From: Escarpia spicata
Taxonomy: Eukaryota > Annelida > Polychaeta > Sabellida > Siboglinidae
Length of the DNA: 64,000 nucleotides
Assembly (NCBI GenBank): GCA_963995525.1
Contig: OZ023214.1
Location: forward strand, 53,997,339-54,061,338
Direction of reading: 5' to 3'
A program made the translations under genes and the position numbers. The notes under the pieces are model-generated. The model was not told the origin of the DNA, searched no databases, and saw only the letters and a program-made list of their open reading frames with translations. Every line of letters starts with the position of its first letter. Position 1 is the stretch's first letter. This document shows, one piece after another, positions 41,810 to 54,147 of the stretch.

Positions 41810-42310
41810 GCTGATAGCATAATTTTTTGATCGGTTACCATGTCAGTGTTACTTCCCTCTACGCTATTACATGAATATAGTGATTTCGGACCATGTTTGA
41901 CGATACATCCTCAGACTGACCTGATAATTCAGCGGCACACGCCAACAACTCCTTACCGTATAAGTTTAGCTTCGTATACTGTGACATTTAATGGTGTAGC
42001 TGTCCTTATTTTGTGATATTTTTATTGTCCGTTCCATTTTCAAAATAATCTACAGAGGTACTGACATGTGTGATTAACTCAGAATCACTGCCAAAACAAA
42101 TAAGCATTTCAGTATCGTCCTTGTTATGAGTCAGGTTTTGTTTCCCTGGGGATAGACTCTGGCCCTCTAGTCTATCCCCTATTCTTTTAGTGGCATGTTG
42201 TTATTAGTAGAGGCTGTCCACGGCCTGGAGATTACATGCGATGTGGTGATTGGTATCTGCTTGGTGATCGACTGTATCTCAGGAATTGATGTTGATTGTT
42301 AGTGGGTGGC
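41810..42310. other. No gene seen
   Basis: No recognised coding or repeat family. Possible 3' flank of the gag relic below. Confidence 0.35.
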
Positions 42311-42319
42311 GTCTGTCGA

Positions 42320-44100
42320 TCTCGATCTAGACGTTGCTCCACTTGGATTAGCCTTCTCGATATTTCATCAATATGTTTTCCTCATTGTTTTTAATGTTGC
42401 AGGAACCGACTTGTTCCTGACTCTTATCATCCTCTGACGGTGTTGTTGCATGGCGACCGACAGCCTGAGGTGAAGCATACGTGGCGCGTACTAATACATC
42501 ATCCACAAAAGCAAACTGTCTCGCTGATACTGAATGTTCTATCAAGGGCAGTTTTCTGATTACTGATACTAGTTTTTATCTGTTTTAAGACTTTCCTAAT
42601 TGACCTTGGCTGTCTCTCACTGGTTGCTGACGCTGTCCCCTTCTCCCTAACATCTTTGAGGAACAGCTCTGTGGCCCATTTGTTTATGGTTTTGTGTCCT
42701 GCTCCTTTGTTCCCCAACGAGACGGCATGTTGGACCCGGTCTGCAAAATCTTCCAGAGATTTGTTGACTTCCTGTTTGATATCGTGATGATTCCGTTGCA
42801 CCACGCTCGGGTCTTCCTTCGTTTCCAATCTGCTCTTCAGACATATCATAAGTCTACCGAAATCATTCCGATCCTTGCGGGAGCGTGTTCGTACATAATC
42901 AATGGCTTTGTCACGAGTCATTCATTTAGTCTCTGTATATTCCGATGACTACCCCACTGATAGTGCTTGCCATACCGTTAACACGTACATAAATGTATCC
43001 CATTCTACAGAGTTCCATGAACATGTTAGTAATTTGGGTTCTGGGCTGTTTCGTCGACGATGTTGTTTATCATTCCCCTGTCTATCCCTTTCTAAGGATT
43101 CGTCAGATGAGGCTGAGTTGGTATCAAGAAAATACGATGAAGAAGGCGAGTCGTCGAAATTTTTGCCACTGCAATTTTACTCCTTTGTCGTCTTTCTTCT
43201 TCCTTCCCCTTTCGTGGTGTATTGCTTGTATATATATATACTAGGGGATGTATCATGAGTGTGATGGTCATGGGATGTGTCATGTGTGCAATACCCATGG
43301 GTGGTGTCATGTTCGTGCTGTGCTTATCTTTATTTGGGGTGGTGTCTAGTCTTCTCACTGGTTCACATATCACGCCAACTGGAGTGTAGTTGTGAACCAG
43401 TTCACGTGTCTCACTAACTGGATTTGTGTTGCTAGTGGGTTGTAGGAATGTAGGAATGTAGGAAGGTAGTGGGATATCTTTCATGCGTGCTCCTTATCCT
43501 AACAACCGCGAGTGACCGCATCGAGGAGAGGTTTGTCATCAAAAGGATGACCCATTGGTTTGGGAGGGGTCTTACTCCATGCTCTTACTCTCACACATTT
43601 GCCATCTCATTTCACCACCTGTGTCCTGCATCTATTCATTATGTGATCCCATTCTTCCATCTCCCTTCTCATTCTTTCTTCCACTTCTCCTCTCTTTACG
43701 TCCCTCACCTTCGTGAATTCATACTCGTCAATATCAAACATGACCCTCTTTAATCTCTCTCTTTCATATTCTTTGATTTTCCAATCAAGTTGCGCTTGAT
43801 ATTGTGCTTCCGTCCTTTCCAGTTTATCTTTTAACATATCTACCTCATTGCTACTAGAATCTATCGAAATAGCTCCAACTGTCTGGAGTTTCTCTAAACT
43901 GGTCCGTCCAGTTACCAGCAGTTATCCCAAAAGGTTGTAGAAGTGCCCGTGGCTGTCGCTAAGTCAGCAATTTCTATTTTATCCTTTTTCCTGAGATTCT
44001 GTATTTTGGTAGTCTTTGTGGTGGATACCCCTGCTTATTCCATAAACTGTTCTTTAGTGCATGCGTATAAGTTGACTGTAGACGTCATGTTGACGTCTAG
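42320..44100 (-). pseudogene. Retrotransposon gag relic
   Basis: Minus strand from about 44095: MTSTVNLYACTKEQFME, then a stop and KIQNLRKKDKIEIADLATAT. A Lys/Glu/Arg-rich helical stretch follows at 43837-43607 (IKEYERERLKRVMFDIDEYE). 42921-42499 gives DFGRLMICLKSRL, SLEDFADRVQHAVSL and ATELFLKDVREKGTA, the layout of a capsid-like gag domain (RF..L....R....E.L..FA..V..L, then F..G). Stops and shifts are frequent. No zinc knuckle, protease or RT was found attached, and no LTR pair. It is unrelated by eye to the gypsy gag at 57.7 kb. Confidence 0.45.
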
Positions 44101-44109
44101 ATGCGTGTA

Positions 44110-44765
44110 AATCTATATATCAGTGTGTATATACGAGGTAAATGCCTATCATTTAGTTAAATTAACTTAACTGGACAACATATAAAAATATACAACTACT
44201 AACACGTCTGGGTGAGAACGAAAGAAACTACCCAAATATTTATGATCATAAAATAATAAATAGTATCACGCAATAGATACAAGACAATTAGTCAACGGTA
44301 ATACCCAATTGGTAGGTTCGGGAAGTAAATAACATTGTACAGCTTCACATAACACAACCAAAATGTAGCTAGATTTATGATGAACACGAATGTCATAAAC
44401 ACGATAAAGTTATACAGAAAATAAACACAAGTTACGACGTAATTAAATTACATTACAAACTATCCACGATGTAAACACAACGACGTGGTTAAAGGGTTAC
44501 ATCCAGTTCTAGTTTTGTCGCATAGCAACGGACAGCGAAGCGCAAGGTTGAGTGAATGCAGCGGTCACGCCCAGAAACTGGTTATGAAGACGTCAACATT
44601 TATTTTGTAACTTTCAAATAACTTCAGTGGTCGAATTATACGTTACAATGATTAGATAAACCTTAACTTACAATTATAGTTGGTTGAAGCGTAGCCAGAA
44701 CCGGCAGGTTCCTAACTTACGCTTCTAGGAAATTGATGCGTTGTAAATTGTAAACAATTAACTCT
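44110..44765. other. No gene seen
   Basis: AT-rich. It could include the 5' flank or LTR of the gag relic, but no repeated LTR partner was found. Confidence 0.35.
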
Positions 44766-44768
44766 GGA

Positions 44769-44933
<165 letters not shown>

Positions 44934-45369
44934 TATTTATTTTGGCCATCATAAGCACATAAACTACAATATAATATTCATTGTAAGGTCAACGAGGCTC
45001 TCATTAAGAGAATTATATGCCGCTATCATGGGAGCCCCCCTACTGATGTAACATGATTATATAATTATCACGTGATCAACTATATATGCATATATGTGTA
45101 TACATAGTATATATATATATAAATTAGTTTAAACAAAAGAAAAGGCATGTATAGTATAAGAATGGCAGATGTAAGAGTTAGAAATATGACAACATGATTC
45201 ATAATTCTTGATAACGTAATTGTTCGTATAAATGGAAAAACTATATAAGCTATATGTACACATTTGATCAAGAATGATATTTGGAGTATTGTTAACAGTT
45301 TGTATAATGTTGTGTCTGATGTACTTTTTTGCTTATTGGTGATTAACTCTGGGAATAAATAAGTTGTTT

Positions 45370-46660
45370 TTACCATGTGTGTTGTATTGGTGAATTGTAT
45401 GTGTATGGATTACGACTGAAATATTCTGGTATAAGCTTGTTGATCAATTTGTAATAACATTTGATCTGTTCGAGTCTATAGATGTCATCCAGCTTAAGAA
45501 ATTTACATTCTTTGAAGATGGGATCTGTGTGGGAATTGTATTTACCAGAAGTAACTATTCGCACTGCTTTCTTTTGAAGTTTAAAAATGCGATGGGTTTG
45601 ATGACCCCACACCAATATGCCATACATAATCTTGGGAAGAATGAGCGAATTATACATTACAAATAATATTATATTCTTAGGTAATACATGTTTAAGTTTA
45701 TTTAAAATTCCACTTATTTTATTGATTTTATTCGCTGTTTTGTTTATATGGCTCTCCCAATTTAGGTGTTGGTTTATGGCGATACCTAAACAATTTAAAT
45801 CATCTACACATTGAATATGTGTCCCATCTATTTCTAATATATGAAGTTCGATTTCCTTTTGGGGCATGTGAAATACCATGAATTTAGTGTTTAATGTTTA
45901 GAGAAAGTTTGTTTACCTTTAGCCACCTGCATATATTTTGTAATTCTTTATTTATATTTATATTTTGGACTTATAGATTGGAATATTTAGTCAATGTACT
46001 AAAAGGGTGATTTCGTCTGCCGACATTATAAATTTAAAATGATCACTGGAAAATATGATGTCATTAATATATATAATAAATAGAAGAGGTCCTAACAATA
46101 ACCCCTGCGACTCACCAGTGTATAGCAGCTTCTTTCGACTTGTAATCGCCAATTTCAACCTATTGCTTACGATTGTGTAAATAGTTTTTACATAGATCTA
46201 GTGCTGCACCATTTATTCCATAATAATTTTGTGTTTGTAATAATATGTTATGATCAATTGTGTCAAAGGCTTTAGAAAGGTCTAGGTATATGTTTATTGG
46301 AGTTGTTGATTGGTAAAGTTCTTGGACAACTTTGTCTATTATTTCTAGAGTGGCAAGTTCCGTGGAATGGTTTTCCGTAAACCCGTATTGATTCTCATAG
46401 TGTCAGTTATTGGAATTAAAATGTTCGTGTATTTGATTAAACATAAATCTTTCAAATATCTTAGAAATAGCTGGTAAGACAGAAATTGGAATAACTTAAA
46501 CAATTGTTAATTGATCTGGAAATATGCCAGTTGTTATTGATTGGTTAATGATTAGAGTGATTGCTTCACTTATTTCATTTTTAATTAGCTTTAATAATTC
46601 GTTGATAGACCATCTTTACCACAGCTAGATTTTGGATGTATGCTATCAATGATGCTACTA
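45370..46660 (-). pseudogene. LINE reverse-transcriptase relic, separate family
   Basis: Minus strand from about 46380: TELATLEIIDKVVQELYQST, continuing TPINIYLDLSKAFDTIDHNI (motif A, Asp present). LLLGPLLFIIYINDIIFSSD follows at about 46100, then an altered motif C, FIMSADEITLL (SADE instead of ADDT). 45879-45370 is an open C-terminal frame (MVFHMPQKEIELHILEIDGT, NCLGIAINQHLNW, YGILVWGHQTHRIFKLQKKA). Motif C is damaged and several frames are needed. The family differs from the CR1, RTE and L2-like elements here. Confidence 0.65.
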
Positions 46661-46664
46661 TTGT

Positions 46665-47050
46665 CTATTGGCTTGAACTTGAAAGTCTGTATACGTCTCT
46701 CTGTAATAATAAAAAAATATGTTATTTGCGATGCAAATGTAGAACCAATATTGATGAAAAATGAATTAAATTTATTTGCAATAATAGTCTTTCAGTTACT
46801 GTTTCACCATAATTTTTTTAGAAATCAGGAAATGTTTCTTTCCCTGTCTCTAAAAAAAAAAATTTCTTTAATCATAGACCACGTTTTTTATATCGTGCTT
46901 ATTACTTTCAAAACGGGATTAATAATATGCTTGTTTGGCTAATCTAATATTTCTTTTAAGAATGTTTATTATACGTATGAAAATTTGTATTGAGCGAAAC
47001 ATATTCTGCTGTACCTATATGAGTATGTTTCCAGGTTCCACCTGGCTAAT
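46665..47050. other. No gene seen
   Basis: AT-rich with poly(A) and poly(T) runs. Confidence 0.35.
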
Positions 47051-47124
47051 TATCTTAAATTAAACGCAGATTCGCCAGTAATTGATACCCTGTTCGCAAC
47101 GCCAATAGTGTGCACAGCACTTAC

Positions 47125-47247
47125 TTGGGTAAGCACAATCAATCTGTAAACCTGCGAAGACGGCGAAGTCGGGGCCGACGGGCCGACGGGACTGCGGGTC
47201 TCAGTGAACGAGCGATCACGGCGGCGGTAATTCAGACTGGTGGCCAT
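47125..47247 (-). CDS. Candidate first coding exon of a host gene
   Basis: Minus strand ATG at 47247-47245 in a favourable context (CACAATGG). It opens MATSLNYRRRDRSFTETRSP and continues VGPSAPTSPSSQ, then VYRLIVLTQ, up to an excellent donor (CCCAA|GTAAGTG, GT at plus 47124-47123). An alternative donor lies after SSQ (CAG|GTTTAC, exon end 47152). Both leave phase 0. Local GC is higher than in the flanks and CpGs are frequent, as in a first exon. Downstream exons would lie below 47.1 kb and were not identified. Product unknown. Confidence 0.4.
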
Positions 47248-47249
47248 TG

Positions 47250-48480
47250 TGCTGCATGGGTGTGTGCGTGTATTGTTGGGATGTAATGCGGTTGTGCATA
47301 CTTATCCTGGGTGTGTGAACTATTTACAGTGTTGCTCCGCACTATACGTATAAGGCATGCTCATGAATATTCGGGACTGTCCGTCAGACTTCGATTAACT
47401 ACGCCGAGTTAATAGATGCAAAAAACGTCATCAACATGTGTGTATTTGGATTAGCCACCGTCATGCGAATGAGTCGTGACCGATAAAAAATATCAAAGGG
47501 AAACGTGAACCAGCAGCTGATTTTGCCACAGATTCAGCAAAGAAAAGAAGGAAATATATGGAATAAACGGAGAATGAACATAGCGACAGCTCATGACAGA
47601 CGGGTTGTTTTAACAGAAAAAACACCAGCTCTCCACGCACGAAGTCGCCGATGACATATTCACATTGGATGATTGGCATTGTTTTTGTTGGAATATAAAC
47701 ACATGCGAAATCTCACGTATCATGTTCCATTTTTACTAGGTACATCTGGCTATACATTTTAAAGTTTAGTTTTAATGAAACGTTTAGATAACAGAAACTC
47801 ATTGAAGCCGAAAAACATTCAATAATGAAACCATTTTGTTTGCACTGTAAAGTCAGCTGCTATTTCCATAAGCAGTATAAATACAACAATATACTTCACA
47901 TGAATTAATGCTAAATGTTAAAATAGCATAAGTGGTTATGTTGTCTACATAAGGTTTCATTTTAGTTTGGAACATTTTGATCTATAAAGAGCATAATAAC
48001 ATTATTGTCGACAAAATATTAAAATGTATTGCATCAGTGTAACAATATGTTATATTTTGTAATGGGAGTGCAATAATTATTTGTTCTGCCCATCATTTAG
48101 AGTACAATATATTGAATTTGCTTCTGTCGAACACCCGTTTCAATGACAAATTGCATGATGGAAATAAAGTTATAACATTACAAAACTAAAAAAAAATGCA
48201 TATTTTGAAATAGTGTTTTTAGTCATCATTGATGTATTTAACTCAAGAAGATCCCTAAAACATTGTTGATGCTGTGGAACATATATATTTTATGAATTTT
48301 CAAAATTATTCTAAAAGCAACTTTGTCGAAACCTTTTTACATACCCCGTATAGATCACTTAACACAAACTTGTTTCAACACATTTTGAAGAATATGCTGT
48401 AGAACACAATCCAAACATGATGAGCATAAGAAAGCATACATTTTATTATGTACTCCTACTTTGCAACATGATGACGGGAT
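47250..48480. other. No further gene seen
   Basis: 47250-47450 may be the promoter of the exon at 47125-47247. The rest is AT-rich without recognisable features. Confidence 0.3.
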
Positions 48481-48483
48481 GTT

Positions 48484-48800
48484 GTGCATTTGTATGCACA
48501 AATCGATCGATTGCACAAATCCTTTTGAAACATGTAATATATATATATATATATTCCCCGCAGAAGCCACACGGAATTAATGCGGCAGAACAAAGTCAGA
48601 CATTTTCTTCACTACTGTGTCAGTTAACGCATTGTCCAATTAATAGCACTATTATGCATTTTGTTGATGCACACATCCATTTGAAACACGAAGTGGTGTA
48701 CAACTTCCCAGTAGATGTCGCACAGAACAGAATGGGGCAGAACAAAGTCAGGCACCATCTTATGTCAGGTGACCCATCGTCCAATTAATGACACTGTTGA
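48484..48800 (+). repeat. Two-copy tandem repeat, ~160-bp period
   Basis: Blocks GCATTTGTATGCACA / GCATTTTGTTGATGCACA, CCTTTTGAAACATG / CCATTTGAAACACG, GCAGAACAAAGTCAG and GTCCAATTAAT(A/G)(G/A)CACT appear twice in order. A (TA)n run at 48538-48555 interrupts the first unit. The 123-codon open frame across it is probably fortuitous. Confidence 0.55.
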
Positions 48801-50265
48801 GTAGAGCTCTTCAATTATTTCCTCTTTCCGTCAGCTCGGCTATTTCCAATGTTCCTGCAAATAAACAAATCTAAATTTAGGAAACTGAGCCTAAATATGA
48901 GTTAACTAATTTAACACTGATTAATTCAGTTTATATATTATATTATGGGACTTATCATCAAATGTACAGCTGGCTATATGGAAAAGAAATACAACGGAGC
49001 CTTGTTATGCTGATTCAGTCAGACTAGAATCCCAATCCATTATTGGCCAACTTTTAATTTGCTTCTACATAATTACCTATATGTATTGGTCGTATACAAT
49101 GCACTCCAGATAACTCGAACTCACATAAATTGATTTTCGCCAAGTTAAGTCAATCTTATCTTCGGTCCTGGGCAAAGGTCCCAATAATAGGAAATTCCAC
49201 TTATCAGTATTGTCATGGGTCCCTGGAAGTTCGACCATATCCAGAGTGCACGTAGTGTTTTCTTTTATTCTTGCTCTAATAATTAATGTTGTATGTAATT
49301 ATACATATGGACCATTCTCTCGAAAAGTGTACAGTTATGGTAAAGTAACTTCTCAAACATAAAGTTTTAATTTGTATGTTTTTAGGGAGTACTATTAATA
49401 TCAAATGTGCTATTCACACGAAGCAGATCAACTTGATCTGATTTATTATTTTAAAAATACATTCAAGGATAAAAAACTTATATATATATTAGAGTACAGA
49501 TCTGCCGGTGTCCAAAATTCGTGTATCGTAAAATTCCGTGGTAACACGGTATTGTGTACGTTTTAACAAACCTAAAACTTTTTTATTCAATGATGACATA
49601 CCAGCCAGGTTTAGTAACAATCGTAGCTGTAGCAATCAGTCTGTGAACGTACGAATCTCACATTTTCATGTTTCGGTGCAAATAAGTGAGGAAACAAGGA
49701 TGTTTCAAAAGCGGCTGACTGGAATTTAGAAAAGCAAGATCCGTAGACACACAGTCACAGACCCAATCAAAAATATGTCCCAAGTCCCAGATTTAGGCTA
49801 CAAATAACATCCACGACCAAGTTACTCCTCTTGCTATGGCTGCATATACTGATATTTTAGTGTGCATTTTCGTTCACTGCATGCCAAATCCTGGGCAATG
49901 CCGTTTTATTAACTAGAAAAGCGAGACCTTTGCCTAATTAGTAGTATAGGCTCACCTCGGAATCTGACTTGTTGATTTGTGTGTGACGTCAATGGTCTTT
50001 GCGTGGTTCACTGCGCGTGCATGAATATTCATTGTACTCCGGCTGCATAATTAATCATCCACGTGGCAGCAAGCTCAAAATGATTCGCGTAAACACAATT
50101 GTTTACCGGCATTTTGAGCAGATAACATCCAAATTATGCATAAACATGCAATACATAAGTAGCAAAGAAAGTACTTATGGGAAATTATCACGTTTTGACA
50201 TAGTATATCTCGAATGTATATTAGCGTACAAAGAATGGCTTCAATGGCACATGTAGCGCGAGAGC
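48800..50265. other. No gene seen
   Basis: Unique AT-rich sequence. Short frames (63 and 85 codons) show no features. Confidence 0.35.
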
Positions 50266-50269
50266 TACT

Positions 50270-50740
50270 GAAGCCAAGCTAAACGTCGATACTCCGGAAA
50301 ATTCACAAAATGTTCATCTGTTTAGGGTCGGCACCGCCACAAATTAAATGTACACTTCACAAAACAACATATATTTTATTGCAAATTTAATTTCGAATCA
50401 ATTGTTACTACACACGAGGCGTACTTTTGTGAAATGGTTAAGTTTTTATTAAACGCATTACCGCCACGCAAAGGCTTGTGTTTACATAAGAATGGCGGCG
50501 GCTTCCGAAGCCGCGCTAATCGTCGATAATCGAGGACAAATTTCAAAGCTTTTTAGAGAGGCGTGGTCTCAGATCAAATGTAATCTTCACAAAACAAGAT
50601 CCATTTTATTGAAAATTTTATTTCGAATCGATTGATACTACACACTGAGCGTACTTTTGTGAAATGGTAATTTTTTTAACTAAAAAGTCTTTTGTTTACA
50701 TGCATGTTTGCGGGCGATTTAGTTTTCATTCAGATTAGTG
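50270..50740 (+). repeat. Two-copy tandem repeat, ~232-bp period
   Basis: CTTCACAAAACAA(C/G)AT, CATTTTATTG/TATTTTATTG, TTTCGAATC(A/G)ATTG, the CACAC(G/T)GAG(G)CGTACTTTTG block and GTGAAATGGT recur about 232 bp apart (units starting near 50270 and 50502). The second unit contains a 47-codon frame from ATG at 50492. Confidence 0.65.
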
Positions 50741-51540
50741 TGTATCTCTGATTTATAGAGCAATAACATTTAATTATATTCAAAATAAACTTTATTCTGA
50801 TTGTATCGGACACAAATGTCATAGCGCGTGATCTATGAAAATAGCATAGTTTTAGCGAAATTTCTCGCTCGACGCTAACGTAACAACATATAGCATTAGA
50901 ACAGCAACATGTCACCAGGGCCAGTTAATTGTGGTTTCATACGTTTATTTGAAACCTTACTGGACGCATAATTTTGGAGTTATCAGAAAGAAATTTGACA
51001 CATGAACAGAACACATAATGGCGTTTGTTGAGATGAAAATGTTATTCCAATATATATTTCACCAATGTCTGGAGGACAGTCAGAATTACGGGCAAGTTCA
51101 GTGAAAAACCCTTGCCCAAGCCTATGTAGTAAACTCTATTATGGTCTGGCCCCTAGTGATCATTTAACGTTTCAACGCTAGATCCGCCAGGTGGCATCAC
51201 ATAGTCATTCCAAACAGAGCCATACATAAATATATCGATGCATCTGATTCCAAAAGGCATGCAACGAAATAATTATAATCTTGCAGCCAAACAATGTTTG
51301 AGGTGAACAGAGCAGTGCATGGAGTAGGACCAGACTTAAACCCAATGTTTTAGTGGTTCATGCAACTAGGTCTTCCGATTAAAAAAAGTGTTGCTAAACG
51401 TTAAACTTTTTCTTTGTTTTCAGTTAGCTAACATGGTGTAGTTCATTGACGTACCAGGTATCCTAGATATTGTAAATACCACTTCAACCATTTTTGTGTG
51501 GCATTTTTGTGATGTCTTTCAGGAGTTCGATGGAGGTAGT
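50741..51540. other. No gene seen
   Basis: No recognisable coding or repeat family. Confidence 0.35.
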
Positions 51541-51547
51541 AGTATAG

Positions 51548-51632
51548 TATCTACTTATCAACGTATGGAATGATAATGATCAGAGGTCGAGGTAAATTAC
51601 GTCACTTCTAGGTCAAAGATCAAAGATCAAGG
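51548..51632 (+). repeat. Interspersed repeat, plus copy (inverted partner at 55.1 kb)
   Basis: Roughly 80 bp containing TATCAACGTATGGAATGATA, then GGTAAATTACGT and GGTCAAAGATCAAAGATCAA. The reverse complement of 55085-55175 carries the same blocks in the same order. Confidence 0.6.
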
Positions 51633-52500
51633 TTTTTTATTGTGTCGCATAGGTAGTAGTCCAATGTTTCAGGTATAGCGCCCTCTGGTGTGTACATTTA
51701 TAACTAAAAAATAGGTCAAATGCTCACGAATAGGTGGTGAACTAGAAAATAGGTCAAATTGTAAAAAAAGAATTCGGTGTACACGTCATCCACAATTTGA
51801 TACAACACATCATATACACAAATCATAATTTATTTCATATTGACTCAGTCAGATAAGCTCTAGATTTAATGGCCATTGGCAGAAAGGACCACCTCATACG
51901 GCTCGTTCTTGCCTTGTAAGCAAGCAGTCGCCTTCCCGATGGCAGGAATACGAAACACTTGGACAGTGGGTGATCATTATGTTTCATAAGTGATTTTACT
52001 TTAGTCAGGACAATTTCATATTGTCCATTGATGTTAGGCTGTTGCCTACGATTTTCTGGGCTCTTTTCACAATTCCTTCCAATGTTTCTCTCAACGGCTT
52101 TCGTGCATGGACACCGCATCGTTGCGCAGAATTTCAGGATGCCTTCTACTGTTGACCCGTAGAAGAGTTCCGGTATAGTTCTGGCGATCTGGAAACTTCG
52201 CAGCATCATAAGTTGGTACAGTCTCTGGTTGCATCGCTTAGCACAGTTGTCCACGTGTTCGGACCAAGTGAGATCATCTTGCATGATCACACCCAAATAT
52301 CGGAATGACCGAACAATTTCAACTTCTTCCTCGTTGATCTCCACTGTTATCGGGGATGCAGCATTTCTCCTGAAATTAATCACCATCTCTTTGGTTTTCT
52401 TGGCGTTTAGCATCAAATGGTTGTCGTTGCACCAAGTCACAAGCTGTAGGATTTTATTTCGGTAGGCTGCTTCGTCTTCACTGTATTTGACATTGCAATG
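51620..52500 (-). pseudogene. 5'-truncated LINE, L2/Rex-like C-terminus and 3' tail
   Basis: 52440-51835 is open for 201 codons: MTWCNDNHLMLNAKKTKEMV, INFRRN, FRYLGVIMQDDLTWSEHVDN, RLYQLMMLRSF, ERNIGRNCEKSPENRRQQPN-type segments, and a C-terminus with SFLPMAIKSRAYL. This is the post-motif-C part of a LINE RT and its C-terminal domain. The 3' end near 51620-51645 is AATAAAAAACC and then TTGATCTTTGATCTTTGACC, a short repeat tail. Sequence 5' of about 52500 no longer matches, so it is truncated. Confidence 0.7.
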
Positions 52501-52539
52501 TCCTATTTATGTAAATTCCGTTACATATATGTCTTTTCC

Positions 52540-53100
52540 ATGACATATATGTATCGGACCGTTCTTGTCATATATAGCGCCCCCTGGCGTGTAAATTTAG
52601 AACAAAAAAATACATAAAATATATAAATTAGGCCTTCCTCCTCAAAATACCCACTGATGATCAAATTTCAAAATGGCGTCACATGTAGGTCACAGTTCTG
52701 GATAAAATTTCTAGGTCAAGGTCCAAGGTAGAATATAGAGTAGTGGTGCCGCCTATTTGTACTTTTGGCTCGTAGGCCGAGGCTTAGCATAAGGACCGAG
52801 CCCATTGCACCTGTTTGAATGGTAATGGCGTGTATAAAATGTGATGTTATAATATGGTGCACTTAATAAAAGGATTACAAATTCAACGGATGGGTATATG
52901 TTCAAGCTGGTTTATAGAGAAGGTCGAATACATATAGAGAATTGGAACCCCTATGCTTTTTTTAACTAGAAAATAGGTCAGATTATATAATTTCCGGTTA
53001 CCACCCAACTTTACCGCGAGTCTATGTGGACAACGAGTAGTCTTTCCAAATTGAACATCGACAGCATTTGAACCTGCCACACAAGACACTGGGAAATCCT
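52540..53100. repeat. GCGCCCCCTGGCG / AAATAGGTCA repeat scraps
   Basis: TATAGCGCCCCCTGGCGTGT (52573) matches TATAGCGCCCTCTGGTGTGT at 51676. AACTAGAAAATAGGTCA occurs at about 51740 and 52963. GGTCAAGGTCCAAGG lies near 52714. These are dispersed copies of the family flanking the LINE fragment. No gene seen. Confidence 0.45.
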
Positions 53101-53105
53101 TATCA

Positions 53106-53190
53106 ACCCTACTTCCGATTACCATGCACCTTCACGACTTTCCTATCATTGTATAGCCCTTTACTTTAACAACACTTACTATTGTAGAAA
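53106..53190 (+). repeat. 122-bp-type repeat unit, left copy
   Basis: CCTACTTCCGATTACC...CCTATCATTGTATAGCCCTTTACT. It matches units at 54240-54340 and 54362-54460, on the far side of the gene cassette. Confidence 0.55.
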
Positions 53191-53314
53191 TATACCAATA
53201 ATTCAGTGAAAATGAGTTCAATGAAAAAAGCGTGAAAATGGCAGGACATTTCTGCCGACGTAGCAATGTTTGATTGATAGTTATTTTTACATCACGCGTT
53301 TGGGTACGGGTTTG

Positions 53315-53357
53315 ATTGGTTGGTGCATAATCATGTGATTGTCAGAATCCTATATAA
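53315..53357 (+). promoter_or_regulatory. CCAAT and TATA boxes of the 53.4-kb cassette
   Basis: An inverted CCAAT (ATTGG, 53315-53319) is followed by a TGCATAAT element and TATATAAC at 53351-53358. The first ATG lies 56 bp after the TATA box. The layout fits a compact TATA-dependent promoter. Confidence 0.4.
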
Positions 53358-53413
53358 CACCGTAGATACAAACAGGTCGTCGTTCCTATCTCAACAGCGT
53401 TGTAACTAACGCC

Positions 53414-53590
53414 ATGCTTGGAACACTCTATTACAACGCTCCTGGGGCTTTCAGCGACAGCGACGTAGACGAACCGTGTTGCCGACCGTTCGCGACACAT
53501 GTTAGCCGACCACAGTCGCCGTCTGTCAGACGCCGTCACAGCCTCTCTCCGCCACGGATGTCACGACTTCCGCCCACACCGCCCATGTGA
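53414..53590 (+). CDS. Small basic/proline-rich ORF, unknown
   Basis: ATG at 53414, 58 codons, TGA at 53588-53590. It encodes MLGTLYYNAPGAFSDSDVDE, then CCRPFATHVS and RPQSPSVRRRHSL, ending in a Pro-rich PPTPPM. An acidic N-terminal patch is followed by a Ser/Pro/Arg segment. The next ORF overlaps it in the -1 frame. It could be exon 1 of a spliced gene, a separate small protein, or the N-terminus of one protein broken by an indel. No family recognised. Confidence 0.35.
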   Translation: MLGTLYYNAPGAFSDSDVDEPCCRPFATHVSRPQSPSVRRRHSLSPPRMSRLPPTPPM

Positions 53591-54075
53591 CAACTTCTGG
53601 CGACACGGCCGACGTTACGATTTCTTCTATCAACATCGCCGCTACCATCGGTACTGACATTATACTAGACATAACCGGCGGATGTGATATTACACAGGAC
53701 ACGATAGATTATGTTGCGTCCATGCTGACATTTTTTTTTGCACGTTACGTGGCAGAAATCATTAGACAACGCATAAAAACCGATTGCGAAGCATGCGAGA
53801 TAGACGTCCTCGGTCAATTCCATCACCATTGTGATTGTCTTTTACCCCATGACATTTTAATTGATATGTACTTTAGCTATGCCGTAGAGCGTATCGATGC
53901 AATGTTGGTTCTTAGAAATTGGTTGAATGCTATAGTGTTTGCGGGGTTAAAGATACCCCATCCAGAGTCTGATCACAGGAATCTTGCCACGAGTTGGTTG
54001 CGTGACGATTGGCAGTCGACGGAGTGGCAGAACTCTATGATGAAATTGGTCTTAGCGATCTATAGCATAAGTTGA
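53506..54075 (+). CDS. Unknown protein with Cys/His cluster
   Basis: The frame is open from 53506 (after a TAG at 53503) to TGA at 54073-54075, about 189 codons with no ATG until residue 65 or so; the predicted 162-residue form begins at a GTG (53587). Visible features are a Thr/Ser/Ala/Ile-rich start (TTSGDTADVTISS), a hydrophobic helix (YVASMLTFFFARYVAEIIRQ) and a possible metal site KTDCEACEID with HHHCDC. Amphipathic helices follow to the end (VLRNWLNAIVF, MMKLVLAIYS). Codon use is balanced and stops are absent over a length that is unexpected in this AT-rich DNA. I cannot name a family. Confidence 0.45.
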   Translation, partial: PTTVAVCQTPSQPLSATDVTTSAHTAHVTTSGDTADVTISSINIAATIGTDIILDITGGCDITQDTIDYVASMLTFFFARYVAEIIRQRIKTDCEACEIDVLGQFHHHCDCLLPHDILIDMYFSYAVERIDAMLVLRNWLNAIVFAGLKIPHPESDHRNLATSWLRDDWQSTEWQNSMMKLVLAIYSIS

Positions 54076-54147
54076 GGTCAATTGTAGAAGGTGTTGCGCC
54101 GACCGTAGTAATAGTAATAATAGATTAAATTACATTTCTTCTACACG

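Noticed and set aside
48417..48788. 123-codon + frame as a real gene
   Set aside because: It spans a two-copy tandem repeat and a (TA)n run, with no domain or splice support.
53342..53539. 65-codon minus frame with Arg-rich start
   Set aside because: Antisense of the promoter and small ORF of the unknown cassette.
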